Positions 43,731 through 55,323 of a stretch of DNA of 64,000 nucleotides are shown here, one piece after another. Each line of letters opens with the position of its first letter. Position 1 is the stretch's first letter. Under the pieces are notes generated by a model that was not told the origin of the DNA, did not search any database, and saw only the letters and a program-made list of their open reading frames with translations. The stretch lies in the NCBI RefSeq assembly GCF_037042905.1, contig NC_087261.1:25316317-25380316 (forward strand), written 5' to 3'. Source of the DNA: Lytechinus pictus. Taxonomy: Eukaryota; Echinodermata; Echinoidea; Temnopleuroida; Toxopneustidae. The position numbers and the translations under genes are program-made.

Positions 43731-45017
43731 AAGTGAGAAAGATTTTGTAACATAAGAAAAGCTTCCACAATTACTCAAAGTTATAATTACATGTACATGT
43801 ATATTCCACTACCATGACTTAAAGGGGCTATTTTCCTCATTGAGGCAATTGCCAAATTTTGGGGTTGCTTCTTTCATTTTTGCTCAAGAAATAAGGAATT
43901 ATGTTGGAGAGTATATTTTTCTTCTAAATATAGACTTGATTTTCTTAAATGTTCTTGTATGTTCCAGGAGGTGGGCAATGAAACTGATTGTGAATTAAAT
44001 GTACATTTTTAATTGAAGAACCACTGGAACGTATTCTTGGTGTAAAATCAGATCCTCAAGTCATTTTGATTTCTATCTGCTAAGGTTGGAATGTGATCTT
44101 TGTGGAATATTGTTGCAAAGTGTCAAAAGTTGCTTTGGACTGGTTAATGGAAACTCAATCCTACTTATTAAAACAACTTGTTTTTTCATTTCATTTATTG
44201 TTTCTGCAACTTTTACTAATCCAAAATAAGAAAGAAAATACATTGTACATGTACGTAACAAAATATTTAACAATAAAATATGAACATCATACACAATTGT
44301 ATTTTCTATAACAATACAATTCCAGAAGGTTGCAGGGGTTGCCGCTATAAGCATAGCTTGACAGTGTGGCAACTATCTCATCACACAAGAATATTATACA
44401 AATAATGCACGTAAGCGCGTGCATGCAGGGCCGAATAATGAACGATGTGCGAGAAGAGCCAAAGGATATACCGCACTCGGTCCTTGGCGAGTCGAGCACA
44501 GAGTTCATTATTTAGGTCCTCTATGCACAAGAATGCGTGCATTGTTTGTTTAATATACAACCCCTCTCCTCCATGTTACTGAGTTGCCCCGAATGCTATA
44601 TTTGATCGAAATTCTAGATAATTCCAGACCTCGTACTATCCTGCACTCTGACGTCAGAGTGCAGGATAGTACTTTTGGTATGACATCAGAGTGCAGGATA
44701 GTGCATTTTGGATGCAATATTGCGATTCGTTGAATATCATGTGATCCAATCTGGACCAATCAGATTACAGAACATTCTTGGGACTTGTATAATTTCTACT
44801 ACTGCATTGGTAAAATGTCAAGGGTAATTTTACAAACAACTTTACGAAACCACCATCCTAATTTTCTGTATATTTTTTTCCTTGAAAGGTGCTAGTGTTA
44901 CTGTTTGCCATACATATACATAACAAGGTTTCATTATTATTTTTCTTTAAATTGTATCTTTTTGGTGTGTTGTGATGTGCATGTCTAGTCAGTTTTTTCA
45001 GTTATTTTTTTATTGAA
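43731..45017. other. Intergenic stretch with a short perfect palindrome
   Basis: No gene recognised. CTATCCTGCACTCTGACGTC and its exact complement form a perfect 34-bp palindrome at 44638-44671 with a CRE-like TGACGTCA at its centre. A second partial copy (GACATCAGAGTGCAGGATAG) follows at about 44682. Confidence 0.7.
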
Positions 45018-46279
45018 GGGCAAGTCCAAGAAAAGGTCACCTTAGAAGGCAAAATTTCATCTTTAATTTAAGAAGTTATCTTTGGTGGGGTAAGAAAGCC
45101 CAAATGTTGAATTTTAAAATTTCATGAAGAAAAATTTGATAATATGCATATTTATGCTAATTTGGGGCATCTAATTTGCATAATTGGTAAAATGGGTGTT
45201 ACGTATACTACAAAATTTTATAAAAACTCAAAGAAAATCAAAACAAAACTTGTGAGATTTAGTCATAGGTGGGACATGGACCCCCTAACATCTTATTACT
45301 TTTAGGGGGAAAATGTGGTGTCATCTAATTGAATATTCAAATTAGGTCTTGTCCAAGGATGGAATTTCCATACGTAACATTTTGAGGATGTTTTTTAAAT
45401 TATTTATCATAATACAATACTTGTATTGTTGCATCTCTGGAAGTTCTAATTTATTAGGTATGAAAATGTTACCGGGTATTCCACAAAAAGTTTCAAAAAT
45501 ATAGTTTACTTTTTAATTAAAAAATTGTTATGAATGGGACATTTACACACAATGTCAATGGGGAGATTTGTGTACAAAGTGAATGGAGAAAACACATTTC
45601 AAGAGTGCTCTAAAAAGTGATTATTTACCTTTTCTTTAGTTTTTAAAGACTGATTTTTTTTATGAATACTGATTAATGAAAACAATTGAAGCAAAAAAAA
45701 TTGTGAAAATGGAAAAATACGTAAGAAATTCATAAAACCATGAAAAACAAGAAAAATTTGTTGAAATGGCTAATTTCCTTTTCAGTCATATCAAATATGT
45801 CTCAATAGAACATTTTAAAAGAAAAAAGTTTTATTTCCATATATTTCAAATTATTCTAATTTTTGAAACTATGGGGACAAAATGTCCCATACATACATGT
45901 ACATGTAACATGTCATTAATTTGTTTAATTAGAGTATGTAATTAGAGGGTTTTGGCTTATGACATGAAACTTGCCTTAGATATACTAGAGTGTTGTAACT
46001 TCTATCACAAGTTGCCAAATGAAATACTTTCAGAGAATTCTCAACTTGAAAAAAATGTTTTAAAAATTGTCTTTTTTCCGCGTCCCATACGTAACGGCAC
46101 ATCTTTTCTCTCTAAAAGGTCAAGGTCATATGTCACAATTTTTTTGCATCATTATTCTTCTCCTAGATGTCTACCATCATGAGGGTAGTCAATCTAATCA
46201 GTCATTAAACACTATTTTTCAGGTCATTAAAGCCTTTGAAATGTCCAATACGTAAAGCGCGTGAATTCTTGGACTTGCC
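45018..46279. mobile_element. 1.26-kb TIR element (AGGGCAAGTCCAAG)
   Basis: Left AGGGCAAGTCCAAGAAAAGG and right AATTCTTGGACTTGCCT are inverted. Internally the module CCATACGTAAC or a close variant recurs at about 45370, 46084 and 46248. No transposase is recognised. Confidence 0.65.
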
Positions 46280-46390
46280 TGAATTTCTCTTAGAATCAGA
46301 ATTATTATCATGAAAAAGACCAGTAGTTATTCAGAATTGAAATCATGTAAACACAAATGGAAATTATTTCATTTGTATTGTCTTGCCTAG

Positions 46391-46986
46391 TTAAAGGGAA
46401 ATGAAACCTTTGGAAAAAAAGTAGGCTTGTGTCGAAACAGAAAAATCTAAGAATGAGAACATAGAAAGTTTGAGAAAAATCAGATAAATGATGAATAAGT
46501 TATGAGCATTTGAATATTGCTATCACTAATGCTATGGAGATCCTCCCATTGGCAATGCGACCAGGATGTGTGATGTCACATGTGAACAACTTTTCCTTTG
46601 ATGGACTACAAAATACCCCCAAAATGTATCTTTTTGTATTTTCTTATGGTGATACAAACTCGTCATCCATGATGTATTCTTTAAAAAACTGTATTGCATG
46701 CTTTCCTATAGAAAGAACACATGATCTACTGATAGATGTGACAAAAGAGGCAGTTTAAGTGAAATATATACTAAAGTAATGAGGAGAGTTCGTCACAAGT
46801 GACATCATACATCTTTGTCGCATTACCAATGTGAGGATCTCCATAGCATTAGTGATCGCAATATTCAAATGCTCATAACTTTCTCATTATTTGTCAGATT
46901 TTTCTCAAACTTTCGTTGATCTGTTTCTTTGATTTTTCTGTTTTCACACAAAGCTATCTTGTTCCAAAGGTTTCATTCTCTTTTAA
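46391..46986. mobile_element. TTAA-bounded inverted-repeat element, family A copy 3
   Basis: Ends TTAAAGGGAAATGAAACC and GGTTTCATTCTCTTTTAA. The body matches 25461-26052 in inverted orientation as well, because the element is itself palindromic. Confidence 0.88.
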
Positions 46987-47439
46987 ATATCAATGTACAT
47001 GTAAATTTATACCTCAAATTTATTGTACAATTAAGTGCACCATATTACCACATTCAATGTGTAACATCGATTTGTGTATTTTTTAATTTATTTATTTTCT
47101 TTGTGTCAAAGCAATAACTCAAAGTAGGGAAACCTCTAGATATTTTTTAATGAAATCTCATAAACCACTACATCAAGTCTGATTTTTTTCCAGATCCTGA
47201 TGGAAATAAAGCAAAATAGACATTACCAAATGCCATAGTGTTATTATACATGTAACACAATGACATTTGGTATAAACATGAATAAGTTTTTATTGATAAT
47301 CAAATTATTTCTTGTTTAAATACTGCTAAATGCTCCTAATAGGCCGTGTAGTATAATTTTGGTACCACACACAACTGAAGCTGACACAGATATGTTTACA
47401 TTGGGCTTTGTGGAGCAGTGCGGAAGAGTACTAGTATTT

Positions 47440-47942
47440 TTAAAGGGGAAGTTCACCCTGACAAAAAGTTTATTGTATAAATAGCAGAAAAAATAATAAA
47501 AAATATTGCCGAAGGTTTGAGAAAAATTCATCAAATAATTAAAAAGTTATTAGAATTTCATTTATTTGATTTGTGACGTCATATGGGAGCAGCATTCCTA
47601 CATAGCGAATGGTAAAAAATCAATGAAATGTCATTTTCTCAGAAAATTGAAATGGTTTTCACTGTACCTTTTGTATATCAATAGACAAATCATTTCACAC
47701 CCGATCATGAATAGAAAACAAAATTAAGTCATCAGGAACCATACAAAATTTGAAATTCATGCATTTTATATTACATAACGCATGGGGCAGCTGCTCGTTT
47801 ATGACGTCACAAATCCAAAACTTTGAACTCTAATAACTTTCTTACTCTTTAACAGATTTTCCTCAAACCTTCACCAATATTTTTTATTATTTTTTCTGCT
47901 ATTTTACAACAAAGTTTTCTTCAGGGTGAACTTCCCCTTTAA
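47440..47942. mobile_element. TTAA-bounded inverted-repeat element, family D
   Basis: Ends TTAAAGGGGAAGTTCACCCT and AGGGTGAACTTCCCCTTTAA match perfectly over 20 bp. Arms continue (GTGACGTCATATGGGAGCAG, CATGGGGCAGCTGCTCG...ATGACGTCAC). Confidence 0.92.
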
Positions 47943-48017
47943 GTCGATTCTTACGCTTGATCCTACAGAATACATACTTTGTAGTTAAAAAATATTAGCT
48001 TTGTCATGATCAATACC

Positions 48018-48584
48018 CCCGGGGGGGCCACTTCCATTCATGAGTGGATACCATGCACGACCATGGGGTCTCGAAAAGCACCCTAAACACGTAATTTCCA
48101 TATTCTGAAAATGCACCCCTTAACAAGTATTGGAGTGTGAAACCCTACCCTTAACAAGTATTTGAAACAAAACGATACTCTTGGCAAATATTCCCTGAAA
48201 TGAACCCCTAAACAAGTACAGGAATTTTTTATTGTTACGGGTCCTTCGGTCATCGGCTTTACCTTACATGTATATTTGGTTTAGTACGACCCCACCTTGT
48301 ACACCTCGCGCAAATCGGACTCTAAACACGAAGTGTTGGGGCAAAATGGACATCCTTTATACAACATTTTAATTTTGTTTTATCATTCCCGCAAATTCGA
48401 CCCTAAACACGTAATTTTCCTAGCGAAATAGACACCCTTTTTTCATTATTTTTGTGTTTTTGACACCCTTATCACGTTACATACGTAACGTGCCCTATCG
48501 TGAAAAGGACATCCTTTTTACGTGTTTTTTTGGTCGCGCATGGTATCCACTCGTCAATGTAAGTGCCCCCCCCCCCCCCCCGGG
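48018..48584. mobile_element. hAT-like MITE with 8-bp target duplication
   Basis: Flanked by the direct 8-mer TCAATACC (48010-48017 and 48585-48592). TIRs are CCCGGGGGGG...CACTTCCATT...GAGTGGATACC and its complement ending in a C-run and CCCGGG. An 8-bp duplication is the hAT superfamily rule. A truncated copy is at 1571-1723. Confidence 0.8.
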
Positions 48585-48988
48585 TCAATACCATAATAAC
48601 CTGTCAGTCGGCAAGCCCTGAAAAACTAGCTTCTTTTATCCAAGTGATATTCATGACTAGAGGGTTTTTGCATTGTTAATGAGCTTGGTGCGGACGAAAA
48701 CCCCTCTTTTTATTCGGCCATTGCTGCTCTACATGTTGACCAAATTTAATGTTTTTGGTATCTTTATAAAGAAGAAGAGTCATTCTTTCACGTCATGTAT
48801 TTGGATTATTAAAGAGATTGTGTAATATAGGTGAAACTTTTGATCTAAACAATGAAAGAAAATAATTATTTTCATGCAACAAAAGTAGTTTTTTTTCCTT
48901 TTAATTTGTGTTTGAGCCCAAATGATTTTTAGATTATGATTAAGCTGAAGATCTAAGCTTTAATATGATATAATTTTTATAAGAGGTA

Positions 48989-49279
48989 TTTTAGATGGGT
49001 CAGCAGCCAGCTTTTCATAGGCCAAGTACATTTAGCAGCTCAAAAACAAGAATACTGCACTCTGATCGGTCATAGACCACACACCCACGCAAATTCCAAT
49101 GTTCCCCACACTGGGCCTCTGCAAGGTCACACTCACCATGTGGTCATCTCTTCAAAGTTCCCTTGCCTGTTTTGAAAACATTATTCAGCCAATCAGAACT
49201 GGATTTTATGTTACTCAAAAATTTCAGAAATCTCGTCTTGCATCTTGATGGAACAAGCTGGCTGCTGACCCATCTAAAA
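48989..49279. mobile_element. TIR element (TTTTAGATGGGTCAGCAG)
   Basis: TTTTAGATGGGTCAGCAGCC at the left is perfectly inverted at the right (GGCTGCTGACCCATCTAAAA). It carries GGTCATAGACCACACACCCA and no ORF. Confidence 0.88.
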
Positions 49280-50284
49280 GATGCCACATATCAAGAGTGA
49301 CATTGTAAGAAAGTATAGAGTTTGAGCTTTCTGATGATATAAATAATGTTTGTGCCTAAAACACAAAATTTTGCACAATTTGCAAGTGAAAACAGAGGAA
49401 GAAAATTCTGTTTGAGGCATCTTTTCAGGTCAAATATTCACTTATTTATCAAAATGTTTTATTCAAAAGAAATGACCAATATAAAAGAGTAACATTTACT
49501 CTTTCCTATGGTACAAAAATAATCAATATTACTCAAGAAGAAAAAATTCTTTGAGAAACAAAGTCTCACAATTGACACTTTTAACTTCTTTGTTGAATGC
49601 CACTAAAATAAATGTGGTAGCAACTATAAAATGAACAATAAATATAACACAAATTTAAAATGTGATGTGTTTTTCTTAAGTCAATGTGATTCCAATAAAC
49701 TTAGCCAATTGTGCCTTGTACTGTTAGATCTTGGATATCATACTGTGACAGTGTTCATTTTATTCTCAAAGCAGTATTTTCGAAGGTTTAAAGAGGACAG
49801 TATTTTTTCTGTTTTCATGAAAGTTTTCTTCAGTATGACCTGCCCGATATCTAGGGAACAAAGTTATGAATTTAGGGTAAAATAACCTATTTGCTCAGTA
49901 TGTATTTCATCAGTAACATAAATGACATTGAAGAATTATATGAAATCAGCTCCTTTTCTTTGTTGAGTCATAGATTCTCTCTCATGGTGACAAGAATATT
50001 AGTGTATAAATAATTGTGAAAATCATGAAAACAATACAAAATGGTTTGGAGTGATTCAGAAGAGAGAAAATGTTTTTAGCAAAAATGAAGAAGAGTGGAG
50101 ATAAGAGGAGAAAAACTATGAAAGATGGAAGAAATAAAGGAGGATAGCAAACAAGAAATAAAGAGAAATGGAGGACATCATAGAGAAAAAATAAGAGGAT
50201 AGCAAAGAGAAAGACTAAAGAGAAGAAATAAAGGAAAGCATAAAGAGAGAATAAGTGAGGACAGCATATAATGAAGAAACCATA
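49280..50284. other. Intergenic stretch without a gene
   Basis: AT-rich sequence. 50080-50270 is purine-rich (imperfect AAGAGGAGAAATAAAG tandem-like units). No conserved exon. Confidence 0.6.
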
Positions 50285-50513
50285 CAGTTGTGCTCAAAAG
50301 TTAGTGGACCCCAACACACAAAATGCTCTCCTTCACATGCAGAGTGTTTATTATTTTAGAAGAGCCCAGAGAAACAAACTTTACTGAATTTATTTTATCA
50401 CCTGACTTCACAAGTAATATATCTAAATCATTGCGCAAGTTGAACACCTTCAAATACATGTATGTTCATTTTCTGGTGGGGTTCACTGACTTTTGAGCAC
50501 AACTGTCCACTGT
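50285..50513. mobile_element. Tc1/mariner-like MITE
   Basis: Left CAGTTGTGCTCAAAAGTTAG and right CTTTTGAGCACAACTG. The right end carries an extra ACAGTGG before the shared TIR. The sequence resembles Tc1/mariner TIRs (CAGTGNTGCTCAAAAG) and TA borders the left end. No transposase. Confidence 0.75.
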
Positions 50514-50775
50514 ATATCGAATGAAAGAAGGAATAAAAGGGCAGCACTGAAAAAGAAGAAATAAAGATGGCATCTGGAACAGATCTGGTTTAAAGGAGAA
50601 TGAAAGCTGTAGTAAGGAGCTAGTGTGAAAGTAGAAAAATGAAAGAATAAGATTGATGTGTGAGCAAAATTGGAAAAAGAATGACTGGTGATCCTTTCTT
50701 GTGGTAAGTAATACACACTTGATTTCTGTTGGCGTTGATCTAGTTCCTAAGAAATGGTCACCAGTCGTAAGAGCT

Positions 50776-51475
50776 TTAACCCTAAGAAGACTGGGGGGCT
50801 GATTCAGCCCCTCCCTCAACATTATTTGGGATAAATCTGCCGCGCAAATTTTTTTTACCGCGTCGCTTATAAACTTTTTACTTTTAAGTCTCGCGCAACT
50901 TTTGAGACCAAAATTGCAACCACCGGGTACGCGGTTCTGAAACTATGCAACATTTCGTAAGTGTATGTAGACCTACAATTGCTCAAAAACATGAATTCTG
51001 TACAAATCCAATGCAAATGGTGTTTTCAGCCAAAATTCATAAATGTATCATTTTTCCTTTTACAGATTAAAATCAATTAATTCCATCTTGTTCATGGTAA
51101 AAATAAAGTCCCCGACAATTTCCATTCAAAAAACAATAAAAAAACAAAGTTGAAAACAAAGAAATTTAGAAAACAATAAAATACATAAGAAAATAAGTGA
51201 TGTTGAAAAAAAAAAATACGTTTGATCAGATCCCTATAAAAAATCTGTGTACCAAAAATGAGCATGTTGGGGGCATTATATAGTTAATGAGAACAAACTT
51301 TTGATTTTACGCATAAATTAGCATAATTAATTAGCATTGCGATATTTCGCAGAATTTGATTTTATAGTTTTGTAGATAATGCCATGGGTACGCACGTGCC
51401 AATTTTCGTCGCAATTGGCGACCGAGATCATAAGGGGGGGCTGAATCAGCCCGCCTCCCCCGTCTTCTTGCCGTC
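50776..51475 (+). mobile_element. piggyBac-like non-autonomous element
   Basis: Begins TTAACCCTAAGAAGACTGGG. The subterminal GGGGGGCTGATTCAGCCCC is inverted near 51435-51465 with CCCCGTCTTCTT. TTAACCC is the classic piggyBac end. The right TTAA is not clean. An inverted partial copy is at 10092-10625. Confidence 0.65.
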
Positions 51476-51693
51476 GAAATAGTGTCGATTTCAGGTTAAT
51501 TAAGGAACATCCATCTGGCCCCTGTACAAAAGGAGTTACAGTTCTGCAATCAATAAATTGTCATTGTTGGCCTATAGCTAGCCTTGCACCAAGTATCAAT
51601 TAGAAGCGTTAATAGTATCCCTTTATTTGTTCCGGGTATTTGTTACAGGGGCTATTTTAACAATATTCACAGTCAACCTACTCAAAACACTTA

Positions 51694-51985
51694 GGCCCGT
51701 ATTCTGATGTCCGGTTTAACTAGACCATGGTCCAACTCTGTGCTAGCCAAAAGTTTCATAATTTTTATTCAGTTGTATGTTTTTTGTTTGCTGTGCTCTT
51801 TCCTGATTCATCAATGGTGAAGACAATCATCTTTTTATACTTCCTAGACAATTATGATTTGAGAGCCAAAGGAGCTGAAATATGGTATCTCTACTGTTGG
51901 TAATTTATGTAACAATTGGCTATCCATACTTAAACCACAACTTTAAACCTGAGTTTAAGTTAAACCCTACTTCAGAATACGGGCC
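51694..51985. mobile_element. TIR element, GGCCCGTATTCTGA family, copy 2
   Basis: Ends GGCCCGTATTCTGATGTC and TTCAGAATACGGGCC; shares GGCTATCCATACTTAAACCA with copy 1 at 17753-18050. Confidence 0.9.
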
Positions 51986-52231
51986 TGAGTCTTCTCTTCT
52001 GCTCTGCAACTCCTCTCACTGGCTCAAGCCTGCGTTCTCTGATCTCTCCAACTACCCCATGCCTCTAATTTTTTTTCCTGGTTTACTGTCCTGTTAAGGA
52101 CTACACTCATTTCTGAAAATAATATAGTCTTCCTTACAATCTTTCTCGTCTCTCCATTTCACTTCTACTTCTATCCACTTTTCTTAGTCCTTAATGGACT
52201 CACCACATGGTCTACCATTAAGCACTCCAGG

Positions 52232-52388
52232 GGGCCGTTTCATAAAGCTGTTCGTAACTTAAGAACAACTGGTTAACCTTTCTCATGTGCCAAACCATCG
52301 CCAATGAATATACTATTTATCACAAGAAAGGATTACCAGTCATTCTTAAAGTTACTCTTAACTTATGAACAGCTTTATGAAACACCCA
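52232..52388. mobile_element. Small foldback, TTTCATAAAGCTGTTCGTAA family
   Basis: GTTTCATAAAGCTGTTCGTA and its complement ATGAACAGCTTTATGAAAC bound a 157-bp hairpin. Confidence 0.85.
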
Positions 52389-52392
52389 CCAG

Positions 52393-52821
52393 GGCCCCAG
52401 TTCATAAACAGTTGATATGATAGCAACTCTTGCTGGAATGTCAACTACCATGGCAACAGTGAAAATCCTGCTTCCTAATTGGCTCTTCCAATGAAAGTTG
52501 ACATTCTTGGGGCCCTTTTCATAAAGCCGTTTGTAAGTTACAAATGACATTACGCATGACTGGTGACCAATAATATCCAAGTCCTTTGGAAGCGCATAGA
52601 GACGTTATTTATAATGTGTTATGCGCTATACAAGAACTGTCTATTATTATTATTATTATTATTTCTTGTTCTACATGATATCCCTATGTAACTGATTTAG
52701 CGCCTAAGAAGAGGTTCCAGTCGTGCATAAAGCTGTGCGTAACTTTACGGACATCTTTATGAAACACCACCCAGCAAATATTGCCAATCTTGCTATCATA
52801 ACAACTTTATGAAACGGAGCC
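52393..52821. mobile_element. Three-level nested elements
   Basis: The outer foldback ends GTTCATAAACAGTTGATATG...TCATAACAACTTTATGAAAC. Within it a second foldback (52509-52771, TTTTCATAAAGCCGTTTG...CATCTTTATGAAACACC) is inserted. Inside that sits a SINE 3' tail (about 52582-52662, GCGCATAGAGACG...GCGCTATACAAG, (ATT)n). Confidence 0.7.
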
Positions 52822-52891
52822 TGCTTACAGGTATACAACCAAAGCAAAAAAAATAAAAATATTGGCGCTGACCAAGACCATTTCACTCATC

Positions 52892-53364
52892 AGGGCCCTG
52901 TCTTACAAAGAGTTGCGATTGATCTGATCAATCACAACTATGGAAATCCATCATTTCATGTTTCATGTTTCATGTACATTTCATGTTTTTTACACCTGGG
53001 CCCCGTCTTACAAAGAGTTACGATTGATCTGATCAGTCGCAACTATGGACGACCAGCAACGTCAACATATATTATGCATGTTTGTTCAAAATATTTTCTA
53101 TGATGTATATTCATGCATTTATTGTTTTCTTTAAATTCATTGTCCTCTTTGTTTACAAAGGACATTATGCAAATTTTTTCTACAGGAAATTTGCACAATA
53201 TCTTCTGTAACCAAATAGAAACACAGTAAATTTTCAAGAAAATGATGAATATACATCATAGCTAGAAAATATTTTGAACAAACATGCATAATCGATGTTG
53301 ACGTTGCTGGCCGTCCATAGTTGCGATTGATCGATCAATTGCAACTCTTTGTAAGACGGGGCCC
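52892..53364. mobile_element. GGCCCCGTCTTACAAAG MITE, one truncated copy plus one long hairpin
   Basis: 52892-52955 is a truncated head. 52998-53364 is a full foldback whose arms pair over about 150 bp (GTTACGATTGATC; CAGCAACGTCAACAT against ATGTTGACGTTGCTG; TTTGTTCAAAATATTTTCTA against its complement). Confidence 0.9.
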
Positions 53365-54939
53365 TGGTCTCTGTAACACAGTACTAAGCAAATGATGGTA
53401 AAAGTTATTACAATTGCTTGCATTGACAACAATCATCAAAATCAATCATATCATCAGTCACTATGCTTTGAGCTTCAAGACTCAGTTGGATTAAAGTCTA
53501 AAGATGAAAAGAAACATGAAAAAAAGGAAATATGCTTGAGACTTTCTTTGTTTTATCTGACATGCTTTAGACAAGAATAAGTTTTACCATAATAAATATT
53601 TGTTATCGAACATTCAAGCAAAACACAAATGAAATTATTCACAGTAAAACAGATGGAATTCGTGAGTTTGAGGCACCATAAAATTCAGAAGTGACAGAAT
53701 GCAACATAAAAACCAAGATCAATCGTAATGCAATCATTTCTGGTTAAAACCCATCGTAAGGAAACAAGAATGAATTAAAAACCTACCGTACGACAATAAA
53801 TATACATATTTACCACGAATCCATTAAAATTGTGACCGCATGATATGCATAAACTTATCTGCCAAAACACCAAAATCATTTAAACCACTGGTTCGTTAAA
53901 TTCAGTATCCCATCAGGCCAAATTAAACACATGCTCTCTTCTTGGGTAAATACAGTATTAAAAATAATAACTTACTAAAATCACTTCCCCAACCTCCACC
54001 ACTATATGGGGGGAGGTTTCACAGTTAAGGAATTAGATATGATGCGTAAGTGCCGACACTCTTCAAATATTTATTGCAAAATCTCATTGATTGGCGTACC
54101 GCACAAGTGTTGTCGGAGGAGTATTTCATGTAACAGTGATTTTTTTCACAGATTATTTGTTATAAGCTACTGAAGTCCTTGCATCTGATTGGTCACAACA
54201 AATCTGTCGGTGACGAAGACTCATCAGACAAAAACCAGAAATAATTACACGACTTTCATTGTCGCAAGGGTCGAGCAAGACAGCTGACACCCGTCCGTTT
54301 CGAGGAGTTTTAAAACATTTTAAAACTTTTTTTCTGTAAATAGTGAGTGGAGCCAACAGGAGTTCAGCGGAACAACCAATGTAACAGAGACCGAAGCTTA
54401 TGGTCTAGGGTTGAGCTAGCTGGGCTCACTGGTTATTTTGATCTCAAAATGTTTTGTTTTTTATTGGTAAAAACACATCACATGAAAATAATTCATACAA
54501 AATCAATGGGGTGGAAAAGATATTTGATATTCAAACTCTTTAATTTACCTGTGAGATTTGCGTATTAGATTGTCTCAACGGAGTGATGTGCACAAGAAAA
54601 TAGTTGTAATCAATTGCAAATTACTGTTCCAATTTTACAATTGATAGCTCAATCCAAGTTGCCAACTCGATTTGCATATCAGTTTACACTTTTTGTTGCA
54701 TGCAGCAGATCAGCAAGTTATCACTAATTGCAATTAAATGCAAGACATGTGATTGATTTGAGGTCCCCAAACAGATAAGTAATTGATTGCAAATGTTTTC
54801 TCGCAACAACCCTCAAGTCACACTTAAACAGACCTCGGACACTGATGTAAAACATTGATGGACAGACACACCACTCATTGATTGCATTACTGTAGATTTG
54901 GTAAGATCTATTATTACATACATAAAGACCAAAATAAAG
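53365..54939. other. Intergenic stretch without a gene
   Basis: No recognised exon or element on either strand apart from short AT-rich repeats. Confidence 0.6.
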
Positions 54940-55323
54940 TACCGAAGTGATGATGTCACAATTTATTTTTTTCCAATGTTTTTATACAATACCTCGGCAC
55001 GGCACGATGAAATACCTTCATAACCCAAATTTGGTGTGAATAGGTCCATGGGGGCCTTAAATATGACCTAAGGAATATATAATTAGCCCCATTGAAGTCA
55101 TTGTATTATTGGCCTGGTTCTAAATGTCGGGAACCAGGGGAATTGTAAATACATTGACTTCGATGGGGCTAATCATGTATTCATGAGGTCATATCTAAGG
55201 CCCCTATGGACCGATACCCACCAAATTTGGGTTATGGAGGTATTTCATCATGCTCTACCAAAACATGGTATAAAAAACGGGAACATGCAAAAAGGGAAAA
55301 TTGATGGCGTCACACTTCGGTAC
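54940..55323. repeat. Foldback repeat (AGTACCGAAGTG ends)
   Basis: AGTACCGAAGTGATGATGTCA at the left pairs with GGCGTCACACTTCGGTACT at the right. Inner arms match (GGTCCATGGGGGCCTTA against GGCCCCTATGGACC), with ATTATTGGCCTGGTTC at the centre as in 28129-28545. Confidence 0.85.
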
